Source of the DNA: Actinomycetes bacterium
Lineage (GTDB): Bacteria; Actinomycetota; Acidimicrobiia; Acidimicrobiales; Ilumatobacteraceae
Direction: 5' to 3'
DNA length: 42,893 nt
Assembly (NCBI GenBank): GCA_025358125.1
Contig: JANYKS010000081.1
Location: 1-42,893 of the forward strand
The notes below the pieces were generated by a model. The model was not told the DNA's origin. It searched no databases and saw only the letters and a program-made list of their open reading frames with translations. Each line of letters begins with the position of its first letter. Position 1 is the stretch's first letter. The translations under genes were made by a program, and so were the position numbers. This document shows positions 27,759-37,160 of this stretch, piece by piece.

Positions 27759-28550
27759 TCAGTTCTCGTTGTGGGGCATGCCGAACAGATCGTCGAGAGT
27801 ACTGGACGATTCTTCCGGCTGATCCCGTTCGAACGCCGCGTAGCCGTCGCGTTCCAGCACCTCGACCAGTTCGGGGCCGCCCGTTTCGACGATGCGGCCT
27901 TTGACCAGGATGTGCACGACGTCCGGCTTCAGTTCCTTGAGCAGGCGGCTGTAGTGGGTGATCACGAGCACGCCCAGGCCGTCTTCGTTGGTGGCTTCCT
28001 CGACCCGGCGCGAGCAGTCGCGCAGCGCATCGATGTCGAGGCCCGAGTCGAGTTCGTCGAGGATCGCGATCTTGGGCTGCAGTATCGCCAACTGCAGTGT
28101 CTCGTTGCGTTTCTTCTCGCCGCCGGAGAGATCGACGTTGACCGAACGGGTGAGGAACTGCTCGCCGAAGTTGATCCGGGCGGCCTCCTTCGACATCAGT
28201 TCTTCGACGTCGAGCGTGGAGCGGCCACGGGCCAAGAACGCTTCCTTGAGCACATCGGCGACAGCGACGCCGGGAACCTCTGTCGGGTACTGCATCACGA
28301 GATGCAGCCCGGCCTGGGCCCGCTGCCATGTCGGCATGCTCAACAGGTCGAGATCGTCGAGTCGTACGGTGCCGTCGATCACGGTGTAGCCGGGCTGGCC
28401 CATCACGACGGCCGAGAGTGTGCTCTTGCCGGCGCCGTTTGGACCCATCACGGCGTGCACCTGCCCGGACGACACGGCGAGATCGATGCCGTTGAGGATT
28501 CGCTTGCCACCGACCGATGCGTGGAGGTTGGCGATCGAGAGCGTGGTCAT
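27759..28550 (-). CDS. sufC: Fe-S cluster assembly ATPase SufC (copy 2)
   Basis: A 263-residue SufC with Walker A GPNGAGKST (about 37-45), the Q-loop region LHLVMQYPTEVPGVAVADVL, the signature VDLSGGEKKRNETLQ, the Walker B IAILDELDSGLDIDAL and VLVITHYSR. Compared with copy 1 it has a C-terminal extension (DQPEESSSTLDDLFGMPHNEN). Its ATG overlaps the stop of the Rieske gene (ATGA). Because it is coupled to sufD, this copy is the likelier partner of the SufBD scaffold. Two SufC paralogues in one genome region is unusual. Confidence 0.95.
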   Translation of the reverse strand: MTTLSIANLHASVGGKRILNGIDLAVSSGQVHAVMGPNGAGKSTLSAVVMGQPGYTVIDGTVRLDDLDLLSMPTWQRAQAGLHLVMQYPTEVPGVAVADVLKEAFLARGRSTLDVEELMSKEAARINFGEQFLTRSVNVDLSGGEKKRNETLQLAILQPKIAILDELDSGLDIDALRDCSRRVEEATNEDGLGVLVITHYSRLLKELKPDVVHILVKGRIVETGGPELVEVLERDGYAAFERDQPEESSSTLDDLFGMPHNEN

Positions 28551-28903
28551 GACGTGCCCTTCGCAGTTGCGCCGGCTCTGTCGGTTGCGGCGGCCGTGTC
28601 GATCACGATGTTGCCGTCGACGACGGACGCGCCGTACACCGGAACCGGCCGGGTGGCCGGCAAGGAGATCGGCTCGCCCGTTTCGATACTGAACGCACTG
28701 CCGTGCTTCCAACACTCGATCTCCTTGGAATCGCAGATGACCTCACCCTCGCTGAGCGACACATCGGCGTGGCTGCAGGTGTCGCCGATGGCGTAAACCT
28801 GGTCGTCGATCCGGATCACCGCAATGCTGCGACCGTCGATCTCGAACCGCTTCGCCGACCCTCGCGCAAGATCATCGAGCCTGGCGACCACGTGCGCGCT
28901 CAT
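28547..28903 (-). CDS. Rieske 2Fe-2S ferredoxin-like protein in the suf operon
   Basis: A 118-residue Rieske protein like the ferredoxin subunits of aromatic-ring dioxygenases. The cluster ligands are C43-S-H45 in GDTCSHADVSLSEGE and C64-W-K-H67 in IECWKHGSAFS. It overlaps the sufD stop upstream and the sufC start downstream by ATGA junctions. A Rieske gene between sufD and sufC is a known actinobacterial arrangement. An electron-transfer role in cluster assembly is inferred from position, not demonstrated. Confidence 0.92.
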   Translation of the reverse strand: MSAHVVARLDDLARGSAKRFEIDGRSIAVIRIDDQVYAIGDTCSHADVSLSEGEVICDSKEIECWKHGSAFSIETGEPISLPATRPVPVYGASVVDGNIVIDTAAATDRAGATAKGTS

Positions 28904-30036
28904 ACGGGAACCACCGCTTGGTGCAACTTGGCGGAGATCCGCTCGCGCAACTCCGGCGCGTGACTGCCGACGGGTAGTTGCCCGAGCACCTCGTCGAAGA
29001 AGCCGAGCACCACGAGCCGTTCGGCGATATCGGGCTGGATGCCCCGGCTCTCGAGATAGAACCGCTGCTCTTCGTCGATCGGGCCGACGGTGCTGGCGTG
29101 GCTGCACTTGACGTCGTTGGTCTCGATCTCCAGGTTGGGCACGCTCTCGGCCCACGCACCATCGCTGAGGGTGAGGTTGCGGTTGGTCTGGAACGCCTGC
29201 GCCCCACGAGCGTTCGGGCCGATCTTGATCAGACCGGTGTAGACACTGCGGGCCTGATCGTTGACGGCACCCTTGAAAAGCAGATCGCTGGTGGTCTTGG
29301 GGGCGATGTGCTCTTGTGTGGTACGGAAGTCGTGGGTCTGGGTGCCGTCGGCGAAGTACAGCGCGACCTGGCGGGTGCTGCCCCCTTGGCCGACGAGACG
29401 GGCGTGGGTGCGAACCCTGGCGTAGTCGCCGCCGAGCGCGACGGTGGACAGCAGGGTGTTCGAATCGCGGTCCCCGACCGCTTGCTGGTTGGCGATCTGC
29501 CAAACCTTGCTACCGAGTTCGTTGACCGAGAGATATTTCACCCGTGCCGCCTGCTGGGCGCGAACCTGCAGGACCGGCATGATGATGCCGGTGACGGATT
29601 CATCGGACACGAACAGTTCGATGACCGTGACTTCGCTGTCCGCTTCGGCATCGATCACCAGCCGCGGGAAGCAGGCGGTGCCATCGGCCCTCAACGTGTG
29701 GGTGATGACGATCGGCTGCTCGAGCACGTTGCCGCGAGGCACCCGGATGTGGATCGGCGCCATGAACGCCCGGTTCAGTTCCGCGAACAGGTCGAGTTCG
29801 GATTCGGCATCGATGGTCGCGTCGTCGACGAGTACCGATTCGGCACCCGTGATCGTGGTCGACAGGGTGCCGTAGCGATACGAATCGAGTTGCAACTCGC
29901 CGATTCGGCTATAGCGCCAGATCTCTTGCTGTGGAGTGGGCAACGGTGCAGCAGCGAACCGATCGAATGCCGACAACCGTTCGTCGGCATCGGCCATCTG
30001 CAGGCTGCGCACGTCGTCTGAGGTCAACGAGGGCAC
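28900..30036 (-). CDS. sufD: Fe-S cluster assembly scaffold protein SufD
   Basis: A 378-residue SufD-family beta-helix protein, the SufB partner in the SufBC2D scaffold. The core motifs are IEIGPNARGAQAFQTNRNL-like strands, LEIETNDVKCSHASTVG with the conserved histidine (about 311) and IDEEQRFYLESRGI at the C-terminus. I prefer the GTG at 30036 because TAGAAT (30048-30043) lies 6 nt upstream; a TTG at 30042 gives two more residues and would overlap the predicted transcript start. Its stop overlaps the Rieske start. Confidence 0.9.
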   Translation of the reverse strand: MPSLTSDDVRSLQMADADERLSAFDRFAAAPLPTPQQEIWRYSRIGELQLDSYRYGTLSTTITGAESVLVDDATIDAESELDLFAELNRAFMAPIHIRVPRGNVLEQPIVITHTLRADGTACFPRLVIDAEADSEVTVIELFVSDESVTGIIMPVLQVRAQQAARVKYLSVNELGSKVWQIANQQAVGDRDSNTLLSTVALGGDYARVRTHARLVGQGGSTRQVALYFADGTQTHDFRTTQEHIAPKTTSDLLFKGAVNDQARSVYTGLIKIGPNARGAQAFQTNRNLTLSDGAWAESVPNLEIETNDVKCSHASTVGPIDEEQRFYLESRGIQPDIAERLVVLGFFDEVLGQLPVGSHAPELRERISAKLHQAVVPV

Positions 30037-30042
30037 TTCCAA

Positions 30043-30048
30043 ATTCTA
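30043..30048 (-). promoter_or_regulatory. -10 box before sufD
   Basis: TAGAAT on the minus strand, 6 nt before the GTG at 30036. It indicates an internal promoter for sufD-Rieske-sufC, separate from any transcript coming from the four-cysteine gene upstream. Confidence 0.5.
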
Positions 30049-30101
30049 CTCGCGGCGTCGAGCAAATGAACCGGCGATCGACGGTGTCCAAACGCAGTCG
30101 G

Positions 30102-30470
30102 TCAGAGCCCGCCGCGGCGTTTGAAGAACTTCCGCAGCCCGCGGCGATCAGGGGGCAGCGGCGGCAGGCCGGCTTGCACCTCGGCCATCACCTGGCGACC
30201 GACCTCGTTGATGAAATCTTCGGCCTCGTCGAGAACAGCGGCGGCTGAACCGTCGTCGAGCCCCGGTGGCTCCGTCGGCGTGGCGGGTGGGGCGAGCGAG
30301 CCGTACACCCAGGCTGCGTCCGCCAAGCGGCGCTCGTACCCCACGCAATTCTCCGGGCACCGCCATGGCGCGTCGGGGGCAAGGTCGATGTTGCATTTAC
30401 GAACCGTCTCGCCGTTGCCATAGGTACGGCTCTCGAAGTTCTTGCACTCCTGTCGCATCGGCATCCCCAT
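30102..30470 (-). CDS. Conserved-looking four-cysteine protein of unknown function upstream of sufD
   Basis: A 122-residue protein I do not recognise. The N-terminal half has four cysteines, C9, C26, C38 and C42 (MRQECKNFESRTYGNG, VRKCNIDLAPDAPWRCPENC), spaced C-x16-C-x11-C-x3-C, which could bind zinc or an Fe-S cluster. The middle is Pro/Ala-rich, followed by an acidic helix (LDEAEDFINEVGRQVMAEV) and a basic tail (RRGLRKFFKRRGG). It lies 65 nt upstream of sufD on the same strand. The start at 30470 is the first Met before the cysteine region; Met at 30464 is an alternative. A link to Fe-S assembly is by position only. Confidence 0.6.
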   Translation of the reverse strand: MGMPMRQECKNFESRTYGNGETVRKCNIDLAPDAPWRCPENCVGYERRLADAAWVYGSLAPPATPTEPPGLDDGSAAAVLDEAEDFINEVGRQVMAEVQAGLPPLPPDRRGLRKFFKRRGGL

Positions 30471-30640
30471 ATTGTGCCATTGCCATCGAAGCATTGCAGC
30501 CCGCCGATCGACGCGCTCACCCAATTCTCACCTCCCATGTCGTCACCCGCCGCCAACGGTGGCAACAACCGCGGAATCGGATTACGGTGATGTCCTCAAC
30601 GAATCTTTGCCCGAGCTTCGGGTTTACATCTGGGGCGCTC

Positions 30641-31558
30641 ATGCGGACTTCAGGCGACGACAGCGACAAACGACATTGGACCTGGCTCAGGGTGGCAGGA
30701 ATCATCGTTGTGCTCGCGCCATTCTTCGTGGCCCCCTTCTTTCTCGTGTCGTACCTGATATCCGATAGCAAGCCCTCGCCGAAGTTGGCCAATTCGATTG
30801 CGACGTCCACCAAGCCCACGGAGACCACCACCGACTCATCCGTCAGCGAAACGGTCGAGCAGCGTTCACCCCTGCCACCGACAACGCGGGATCCCACCAC
30901 GACGACCGAGGCAACCGCCGTTGTCGGTTCGGGCGGCGCCAACGGCGGCCCCACGACCACACAGGTTCTTGGCGCGTCGACAACGTCGCCGCAGACTCAA
31001 GAGCCGACATATCCGACACTGCCCGACGGTACGCCGGCGCCGGTCGTTGCGGTCTTCGACCTGAGCACCATCACGCTCACCGGCATGGTGCCCAGCCAGG
31101 CAGCGGCGGACCGATTGTCAGCACTCGCCCTTGCCAACAGCCAGACCCCTGCCACTGTGGTCAGCTATCTGACCGTCAACCCGTCGGTACCGATCAGCAT
31201 CGGAGTGCGGGTGATCGAGCTGAATTCCGTGCGCTTCCCGCCGGCCAGCGCCGTCGTCATGCCAGAGCACGCGAAAGAACTCGATCGCGTCGCCAACGTG
31301 ATGAGAGCATTGCCGAACATCTCCGTTCTCGTCATCGGGCATGCCGACCAACGTGGCACCGAAGCCGCCAACTTCGCGATCTCTGATGCCCGGGCTAGAT
31401 CTGTCGTCAACTATCTGGTCTACGTGGGTATCTCGGCGTCGAGATTGTCCTCGCGAGCTGTGGGAGCCACCGACCTGCTGGTGACCGGGAACGAAGAGAC
31501 GTCCTTGGCGCTCAACCGGCGGACCGAGTTCGTCTTCTACGGTTTGCTGATCCAATAG
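30641..31558 (+). CDS. Membrane-anchored OmpA-domain protein
   Basis: A 305-residue protein with one N-terminal membrane helix (residues 18-38, AGIIVVLAPFFVAPFFLVS), a long Thr/Ser/Pro-rich linker (about 45-125), a BON-like stretch (FDLSTITLTGMVPSQAAADR) and a C-terminal OmpA peptidoglycan-binding domain. The OmpA signature is VLVIGHADQRGTEAANFAIS with ARARSVVNYLV and NRRTEFVF. It is probably anchored in the membrane and binds the cell wall, like ArfA-type proteins of mycobacteria. The ATG at 30641 is preferred because a TACGGT -10 box (30583-30588) lies too close to the earlier ATG at 30590. It is inserted between the two halves of the right-hand suf genes, on the opposite strand. Confidence 0.75.
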   Translation: MRTSGDDSDKRHWTWLRVAGIIVVLAPFFVAPFFLVSYLISDSKPSPKLANSIATSTKPTETTTDSSVSETVEQRSPLPPTTRDPTTTTEATAVVGSGGANGGPTTTQVLGASTTSPQTQEPTYPTLPDGTPAPVVAVFDLSTITLTGMVPSQAAADRLSALALANSQTPATVVSYLTVNPSVPISIGVRVIELNSVRFPPASAVVMPEHAKELDRVANVMRALPNISVLVIGHADQRGTEAANFAISDARARSVVNYLVYVGISASRLSSRAVGATDLLVTGNEETSLALNRRTEFVFYGLLIQ

Positions 31559-31599
31559 CCACGGGATGCGACCGCGACCGCACTCGACCCGCAGAACGC

Positions 31600-32172
31600 C
31601 TAATACATGGGTGACGAGGGATCTGCCCGGTCCTGTCGTAGCTCGGCCACGGCCTTCGCGAAGTCCATCAGGTGCCTCTCCGGCAATTCGTACGTCAGCG
31701 GTTCGCCGCGGAAGCGGCGCAGGACGAGACGTGGCGGGTCGAACATCGATCGCCGCGGCTCGAGCTGCGCCAACGACACGTCGGCCGACGCCAGTCGCAG
31801 CGTCGGTGTCCACGTCCTGCGCACGCCGCGCCGGGTGAGGATATGCAGCCCGCGCTCGGTGATGAACATGATGCCGGTACCAAGGCTGCTGAGCAGCGGA
31901 TCGCGCTTGGTGACCCGCTGGAACCCGGCGAGGAATGCGACGACGAGCACGACCGCGATCGCCAACTGGCCCAGCGCTTCGACGAGATAGGACCGCTTGT
32001 CGAACCCGAGGCCGCGCGATATCAACGCCACCGGCAAGATGCCACACACGACCGCGATCAGCGTCCGGCGGGTATTGCCGACGACCACGATCTTGGTGGC
32101 GGCAACCGGCTGCTCGGCAATGCCGACTTCTCGCAGCGCCGCGCCGGCGCGTGCGAGAACCTTGGGTGTCAC
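31600..32172 (-). CDS. Two-helix membrane protein of unknown function coupled to sufB
   Basis: A 190-residue protein I do not recognise. Two hydrophobic segments are obvious ([20 protein letters not shown] and [20 protein letters not shown]), with a soluble C-terminal part ([20 protein letters not shown], and near the end [20 protein letters not shown]) that looks like a small PH-like or receptor-type fold. The GTG at 32172 overlaps the sufB stop (GTGA), so it is translationally coupled to sufB. An earlier GTG at 32214 would overlap sufB more. Whether it serves Fe-S assembly is unknown. Confidence 0.65.
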   Translation of the reverse strand: MTPKVLARAGAALREVGIAEQPVAATKIVVVGNTRRTLIAVVCGILPVALISRGLGFDKRSYLVEALGQLAIAVVLVVAFLAGFQRVTKRDPLLSSLGTGIMFITERGLHILTRRGVRRTWTPTLRLASADVSLAQLEPRRSMFDPPRLVLRRFRGEPLTYELPERHLMDFAKAVAELRQDRADPSSPMY

Positions 32173-33569
32173 CCAACCGAGCCTTCCATCTGCAACTCGA
32201 TCAGGCGGCTCCACTCGACCGCATATTCCATCGGCAGCGTCTTCGTGACGGGCTCGATGAAGCCGTTGACCACCATGCCCATCGCCTGCTCCTGGGAGAG
32301 GCCCCGGCTCATCAGGTAGAACAGCTGCTCGTCGGCGATCTTGGAGACCGTTGCCTCATGGCCGATCTGGGCGTCGCGCTCGCCGACTTCCATATACGGG
32401 AAGGTCCGGCTCTCGGACTCCTCATCGAGGATCAGCGCGTCGCACTGGACATGGCTCTTGCAACCGTAGGCGCCGTCTTCGACCCGGACGAGTCCGCGAT
32501 AGGTCGTGATGCCACCGTCCTTGCTGATGCTCTTCGAAACGATCTTGCTCGTCGTCTCGGGCGCGGCATGGACCATCTTGGCTCCGGCGTCTTGGTGCTG
32601 GCCAGCACCTGCGTAGGCAACGGACAGCACCTCGCCTGTGGCCTTGGGGCCCATCAGGTAGACGCTCGGGTACTTCATCGTCAGGCGGCTGCCGATGTTG
32701 CCGTCGATCCATTCCATGTGGCCCTCTGCCTCGACCCTTGCCCGCTTGGTGACGAGGTTGTAGACGTTCGGGGACCAGTTCTGGATCGTGGTGTAGGTGA
32801 CACGGGCGCTCGGCTTGACGATGATCTCGACGACTGCCGAATGCAGCGAGTCGTTGGTGTACACCGGGGCCGAGCAGCCCTCGATGTAGTGGACCTGGCT
32901 GCCCTCGTCGGCAATGATCAGGGTCCGCTCGAACTGCCCGGCGTTCTCTGAGTTGATCCGGAAGTAGGCCTGCAACGGCATCTCGCAGTTGACGCCGGGT
33001 GGGACGTAGACGAACGACCCACCGCTCCACACGGCCGAGTTGAGGGCAGAGAACTTGTTGTCGCCGGGAGGGATGATCGTACCGAAGTACTGCTTGACGA
33101 GATCGGGGTACTCGCGCAGCGCGGTGTCCATGTCGCAGAACAGGATTCCCTGCTCTTCGAGCTCGCTCCGGTTGCGGTGATAGACGACCTCGGAGTCGTA
33201 CTGCGAGGTCACGCCGGCGAGGTACTTGCGCTCGGCCTCGGGGATCCCCAACTTCTCGTAGGTGGCTTTTATCTGCTCGGGCAGGTCGTCCCAGTCATCG
33301 GTCTGATCCGCCTTCGGACGCAGGTAGTAGTAGATGTCCTGGAAGTCGAGGTTCGGCATGTTGACCGCGAACCAGTCGGCCATCGGCTTGCGATCGAAGG
33401 TGCGCAAGCTGCGGAGACGGAAGTCGGTCATCCACTTCGGCTCACCCTTCCACCACGAGATCTGATCGACGACGCGGTCGCTGAGACCCTTTTCGGACTT
33501 GAAGGCGTACTCGACCTCGTCATTCCAACCGAGGCTGTACTTGCTGAGATCCAGATCGAACGATGTCAT
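32169..33569 (-). CDS. sufB: Fe-S cluster assembly scaffold protein SufB
   Basis: A 466-residue SufB. The family segments are visible in order: [60 protein letters not shown] with the conserved cysteine (about 369), and [20 protein letters not shown] with the conserved glutamate. It builds the nascent cluster with SufC and SufD. The ATG at 33569 follows a GGGAG ribosome-binding site about 10 nt upstream; longer in-frame starts cross the regulatory motif. The gene is 2.1 kb from sufD, whereas in most actinobacteria sufB and sufD are adjacent. Confidence 0.95.
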   Translation of the reverse strand: MTSFDLDLSKYSLGWNDEVEYAFKSEKGLSDRVVDQISWWKGEPKWMTDFRLRSLRTFDRKPMADWFAVNMPNLDFQDIYYYLRPKADQTDDWDDLPEQIKATYEKLGIPEAERKYLAGVTSQYDSEVVYHRNRSELEEQGILFCDMDTALREYPDLVKQYFGTIIPPGDNKFSALNSAVWSGGSFVYVPPGVNCEMPLQAYFRINSENAGQFERTLIIADEGSQVHYIEGCSAPVYTNDSLHSAVVEIIVKPSARVTYTTIQNWSPNVYNLVTKRARVEAEGHMEWIDGNIGSRLTMKYPSVYLMGPKATGEVLSVAYAGAGQHQDAGAKMVHAAPETTSKIVSKSISKDGGITTYRGLVRVEDGAYGCKSHVQCDALILDEESESRTFPYMEVGERDAQIGHEATVSKIADEQLFYLMSRGLSQEQAMGMVVNGFIEPVTKTLPMEYAVEWSRLIELQMEGSVG

Positions 33570-33594
33570 CGGAGGTGCTCCCTGCGTAGCGGTA

Positions 33595-33612
33595 TTTCCA
33601 CTACGGCCATAG
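33595..33612 (-). promoter_or_regulatory. Candidate suf operator, copy 2 (upstream of sufB)
   Basis: On the minus strand it reads CTAT-GGC-CGTAGTGG-A-AAT, followed by ACC. All 15 defined positions of the sufC-upstream motif (7176-7194) are kept; only the N3 spacer and one base differ. A TACTAT -10 box overlaps its left end (33615-33610), so a bound protein would block the promoter. The motif ends 25 nt before the sufB ATG. Confidence 0.6.
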
Positions 33613-33729
33613 TAACAATTATCGAGAGCAAGCCCAACCGGATCGGAGCCAGAAATCGGCACGGATCGCGGCCGTTCCGCGCTTTTCTTGATGGGACGGA
33701 CTGGGCAACTCTCAAGATTTGTGGTCGAA

Positions 33730-33751
33730 TCGAACTTGGTCTCCAGTTCGA
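33730..33751. repeat. Inverted repeat in the 33570-33856 spacer
   Basis: TCGAACT-N8-AGTTCGA is perfect over 7-bp arms. It lies 106 nt before the start of the secreted protein gene at 33857 and 118 nt before the sufB motif. It may be an operator for the plus-strand gene; a following TAAATT element at about 33767 could be its -10 box. No gene is supported in the rest of this spacer. Confidence 0.45.
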
Positions 33752-33856
33752 ACGACGATCTGTCGATAAATTTTCGCAACTCAACCAAACCGGACCCGCC
33801 CACGGAGCGTGTCATGGTGAGTACGCCAAGCGTGCACTGACAACCTCGGAGGAATG

Positions 33857-35038
33857 ATGAGAAGAATTTCCATCGCCGGAATGAGCGCCATCGGCGCCTG
33901 CTCGCTATTGGTCGTCGGCGGCGCGATCACCACCCACGCCTCACCATCGGCGGCGCGCCTGGCACCCGCGGCGATTGCTGCCGCGGCAACGACCACGATC
34001 ACGCTGCCGCTGTTCGGCGCACCTCTCACGGTCGATATCACGTCCGCGCCTGGAGGGGACCTCGCCAGCGTGTCGTTGAATCCCGCTGGCGGATTCACGG
34101 CCACGCAGGTCAAGCCGAATCAGGTCCGCTTCGACTTCGTCGGCGTCGGCGTCAACGCTGGGAACACCGCCAAGCTGGCGGTCTCCTCGAAAGGCGGCGG
34201 CCAGAACGTATCGACCAAGGCCGGTCAATTGAAAGATGTTGCAGGTCCCGGTAAGTGGACTGGCGACGTCTTCGGCACCGCCAAGATCTCCACCGTCGAC
34301 TTCATCATCGCTGCACAGCCCGATGGATCGCCCGACATCACCGGCGTTGTCGTCGCGAGCGGCAGCGACACCGCCACGATCGGGGCGGTTGATCGCTCGT
34401 CGGAGGAAAATGAACAGACGGCTTCGGTCAAGATCTTGTTCACGAGCGGAATCCAGGAACGCACCCTGAAGATCTCGGTGAAGGTCGAATTGCCCGCCGT
34501 TCAATCGCAGGACGGCGAATCACAGGACGGCCAATCGCAGGACCCCCAATCGCAGGACGGCGAATCCCACGCCAAGGTCTCCGTGTCACTGTCGCGGATA
34601 CGTGGACAGCAACTGCCGACCGGCCAAATCGTCGGTCCTCAGACCTGGAACGGCGTGCTCTGCGACGGCACTGCGGCCAAGATCGACTACAACGTCCAGC
34701 CCGACGGATCGATTTCCGGTGTGACGACGACCCCTGCCACCGCGCAGGTGCAGACGACCGGCGACAACGGCATCAAGGTCAGGTTCTCGGACAAGGAGCA
34801 GGTCAAGATCCGGGTCAAGACCGAAAACGGCCAATCACAGGTTTCGGTCAAGGACAAGTTCCATTGCGACAACCCCACCCCATCGGTGAACACGCCGACC
34901 GCGGTCAACGGCAGCGGTGATCACAGCGGAGACCACGGTGGCAAGGACCACGGTAGCAAGGACGCAGGGTCCGCCGACACAGTCTCGACCAGCAGCACCA
35001 CACCAAAGGGTGATGGTGGCGGCAGCGGCAATGACTGA
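33857..35038 (+). CDS. Secreted repeat-containing protein of unknown function
   Basis: A 393-residue exported protein with an N-terminal signal peptide ([20 protein letters not shown], cleavage near ITTHASPSA). The mature part has two beta-rich segments separated by a hydrophilic linker of four pentapeptide repeats, (Q/E)SQD(G/P). It ends in a low-complexity His/Asp/Gly/Ser tail ([16 protein letters not shown]) that could bind metal. No family is recognised. GGAGG (33848-33852) supports the ATG at 33857 rather than the adjacent ATG at 33854. Its last 8 bases overlap the next gene, so the two secreted proteins are coexpressed. Confidence 0.7.
   Translation: MRRISIAGMSAIGACSLLVVGGAITTHASPSAARLAPAAIAAAATTTITLPLFGAPLTVDITSAPGGDLASVSLNPAGGFTATQVKPNQVRFDFVGVGVNAGNTAKLAVSSKGGGQNVSTKAGQLKDVAGPGKWTGDVFGTAKISTVDFIIAAQPDGSPDITGVVVASGSDTATIGAVDRSSEENEQTASVKILFTSGIQERTLKISVKVELPAVQSQDGESQDGQSQDPQSQDGESHAKVSVSLSRIRGQQLPTGQIVGPQTWNGVLCDGTAAKIDYNVQPDGSISGVTTTPATAQVQTTGDNGIKVRFSDKEQVKIRVKTENGQSQVSVKDKFHCDNPTPSVNTPTAVNGSGDHSGDHGGKDHGSKDAGSADTVSTSSTTPKGDGGGSGND
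34502..34561 (+). repeat. Four 15-bp coding repeats, (Q/E)SQD(G/P)
   Basis: Units at 34502, 34517, 34532 and 34547, each 15 bp, with consensus CAATCGCAGGACGGC and one to three changes per copy. They form a hydrophilic spacer in the secreted protein. The in-frame unit length means copy-number change would keep the frame. Confidence 0.9.
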
Positions 35039-35768
35039 TCGATTGTCGAAGGTGCGGCACCTCTTCGGAGGTGCCGCACTGATGGTCGTCGTCGTCGGCA
35101 ACTTCAGTTGCAGCAGCACTGCGTTGAAGTCTTCGAACACGCTCGCCACACTCCCTGGCATCGTGTCGACGACGGCGACCAACTCGACGCCGCCGTCGCA
35201 AACGGTGTCACCAACGACCTCTTCGGCGCCGAAAACATCGACAGCTCCTGCCCCGGCTGTACCCGTCGACGGAGCGGCTCTGCTGCAGAATGCTCTCGGT
35301 GCGATCTCGGCCGGCTATCACTTCGCGACGACGGTCACCGTCGACGGCGCCACAGTGCTGAGCGCAGAGGGTGACAGAGTCGCTGACGGCACCCGGCTCT
35401 CGGTCACACAGAACAGCGCATCCGTCAAATACGTCATCACACCCGTCGGCACGTGGGTAAAGCCCGGCGACGGCGACTGGCAAAAGCTCGACACTCCCGC
35501 CGCAACCACTGATCCGATCTTGGCCCTCCAGAGCCCGACAGCGGTAACGGTCGATTCGGCCGACCCCGCGGCAACTACCCTGTCCGTGTCTGTCTCCGCA
35601 CAGAGTCTCGGCCTCACGGGTGACGCGCAGGTCGTCGTGGCCGTCGCCATCACCGGCGGATCACTCAGGAGTGTTTCCTACAGCGCAACCATCGCCGGCA
35701 AGGCGGCAGCCGTGCAAGCAAGTATCGGAGCGGTCGTGGACGGCTCGCCCGTGGTCGCGCCGATCTGA
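35031..35768 (+). CDS. Putative exported lipoprotein (LppX/LolA-like)
   Basis: A 245-residue protein with a hydrophobic N-terminus (GGAALMVVVVGNFSCSS) ending in a cysteine that may be lipidated; the lipobox NFSC is imperfect. A Thr/Ser/Pro linker follows, then a single domain (LLQNALGAISAGYHFATTVT to the end) with the look of the LppX/LolA beta-sheet lipid carriers, including a GTWVKPGDGDWQKLD segment. It begins 8 nt inside the upstream gene. The lipid-carrier role is inferred from general appearance and is uncertain. Confidence 0.55.
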   Translation: MTDRLSKVRHLFGGAALMVVVVGNFSCSSTALKSSNTLATLPGIVSTTATNSTPPSQTVSPTTSSAPKTSTAPAPAVPVDGAALLQNALGAISAGYHFATTVTVDGATVLSAEGDRVADGTRLSVTQNSASVKYVITPVGTWVKPGDGDWQKLDTPAATTDPILALQSPTAVTVDSADPAATTLSVSVSAQSLGLTGDAQVVVAVAITGGSLRSVSYSATIAGKAAAVQASIGAVVDGSPVVAPI

Positions 35769-37139
<1,371 letters not shown>

Positions 37140-37160
37140 ACCCCACCGGCGCGGGCGCGG

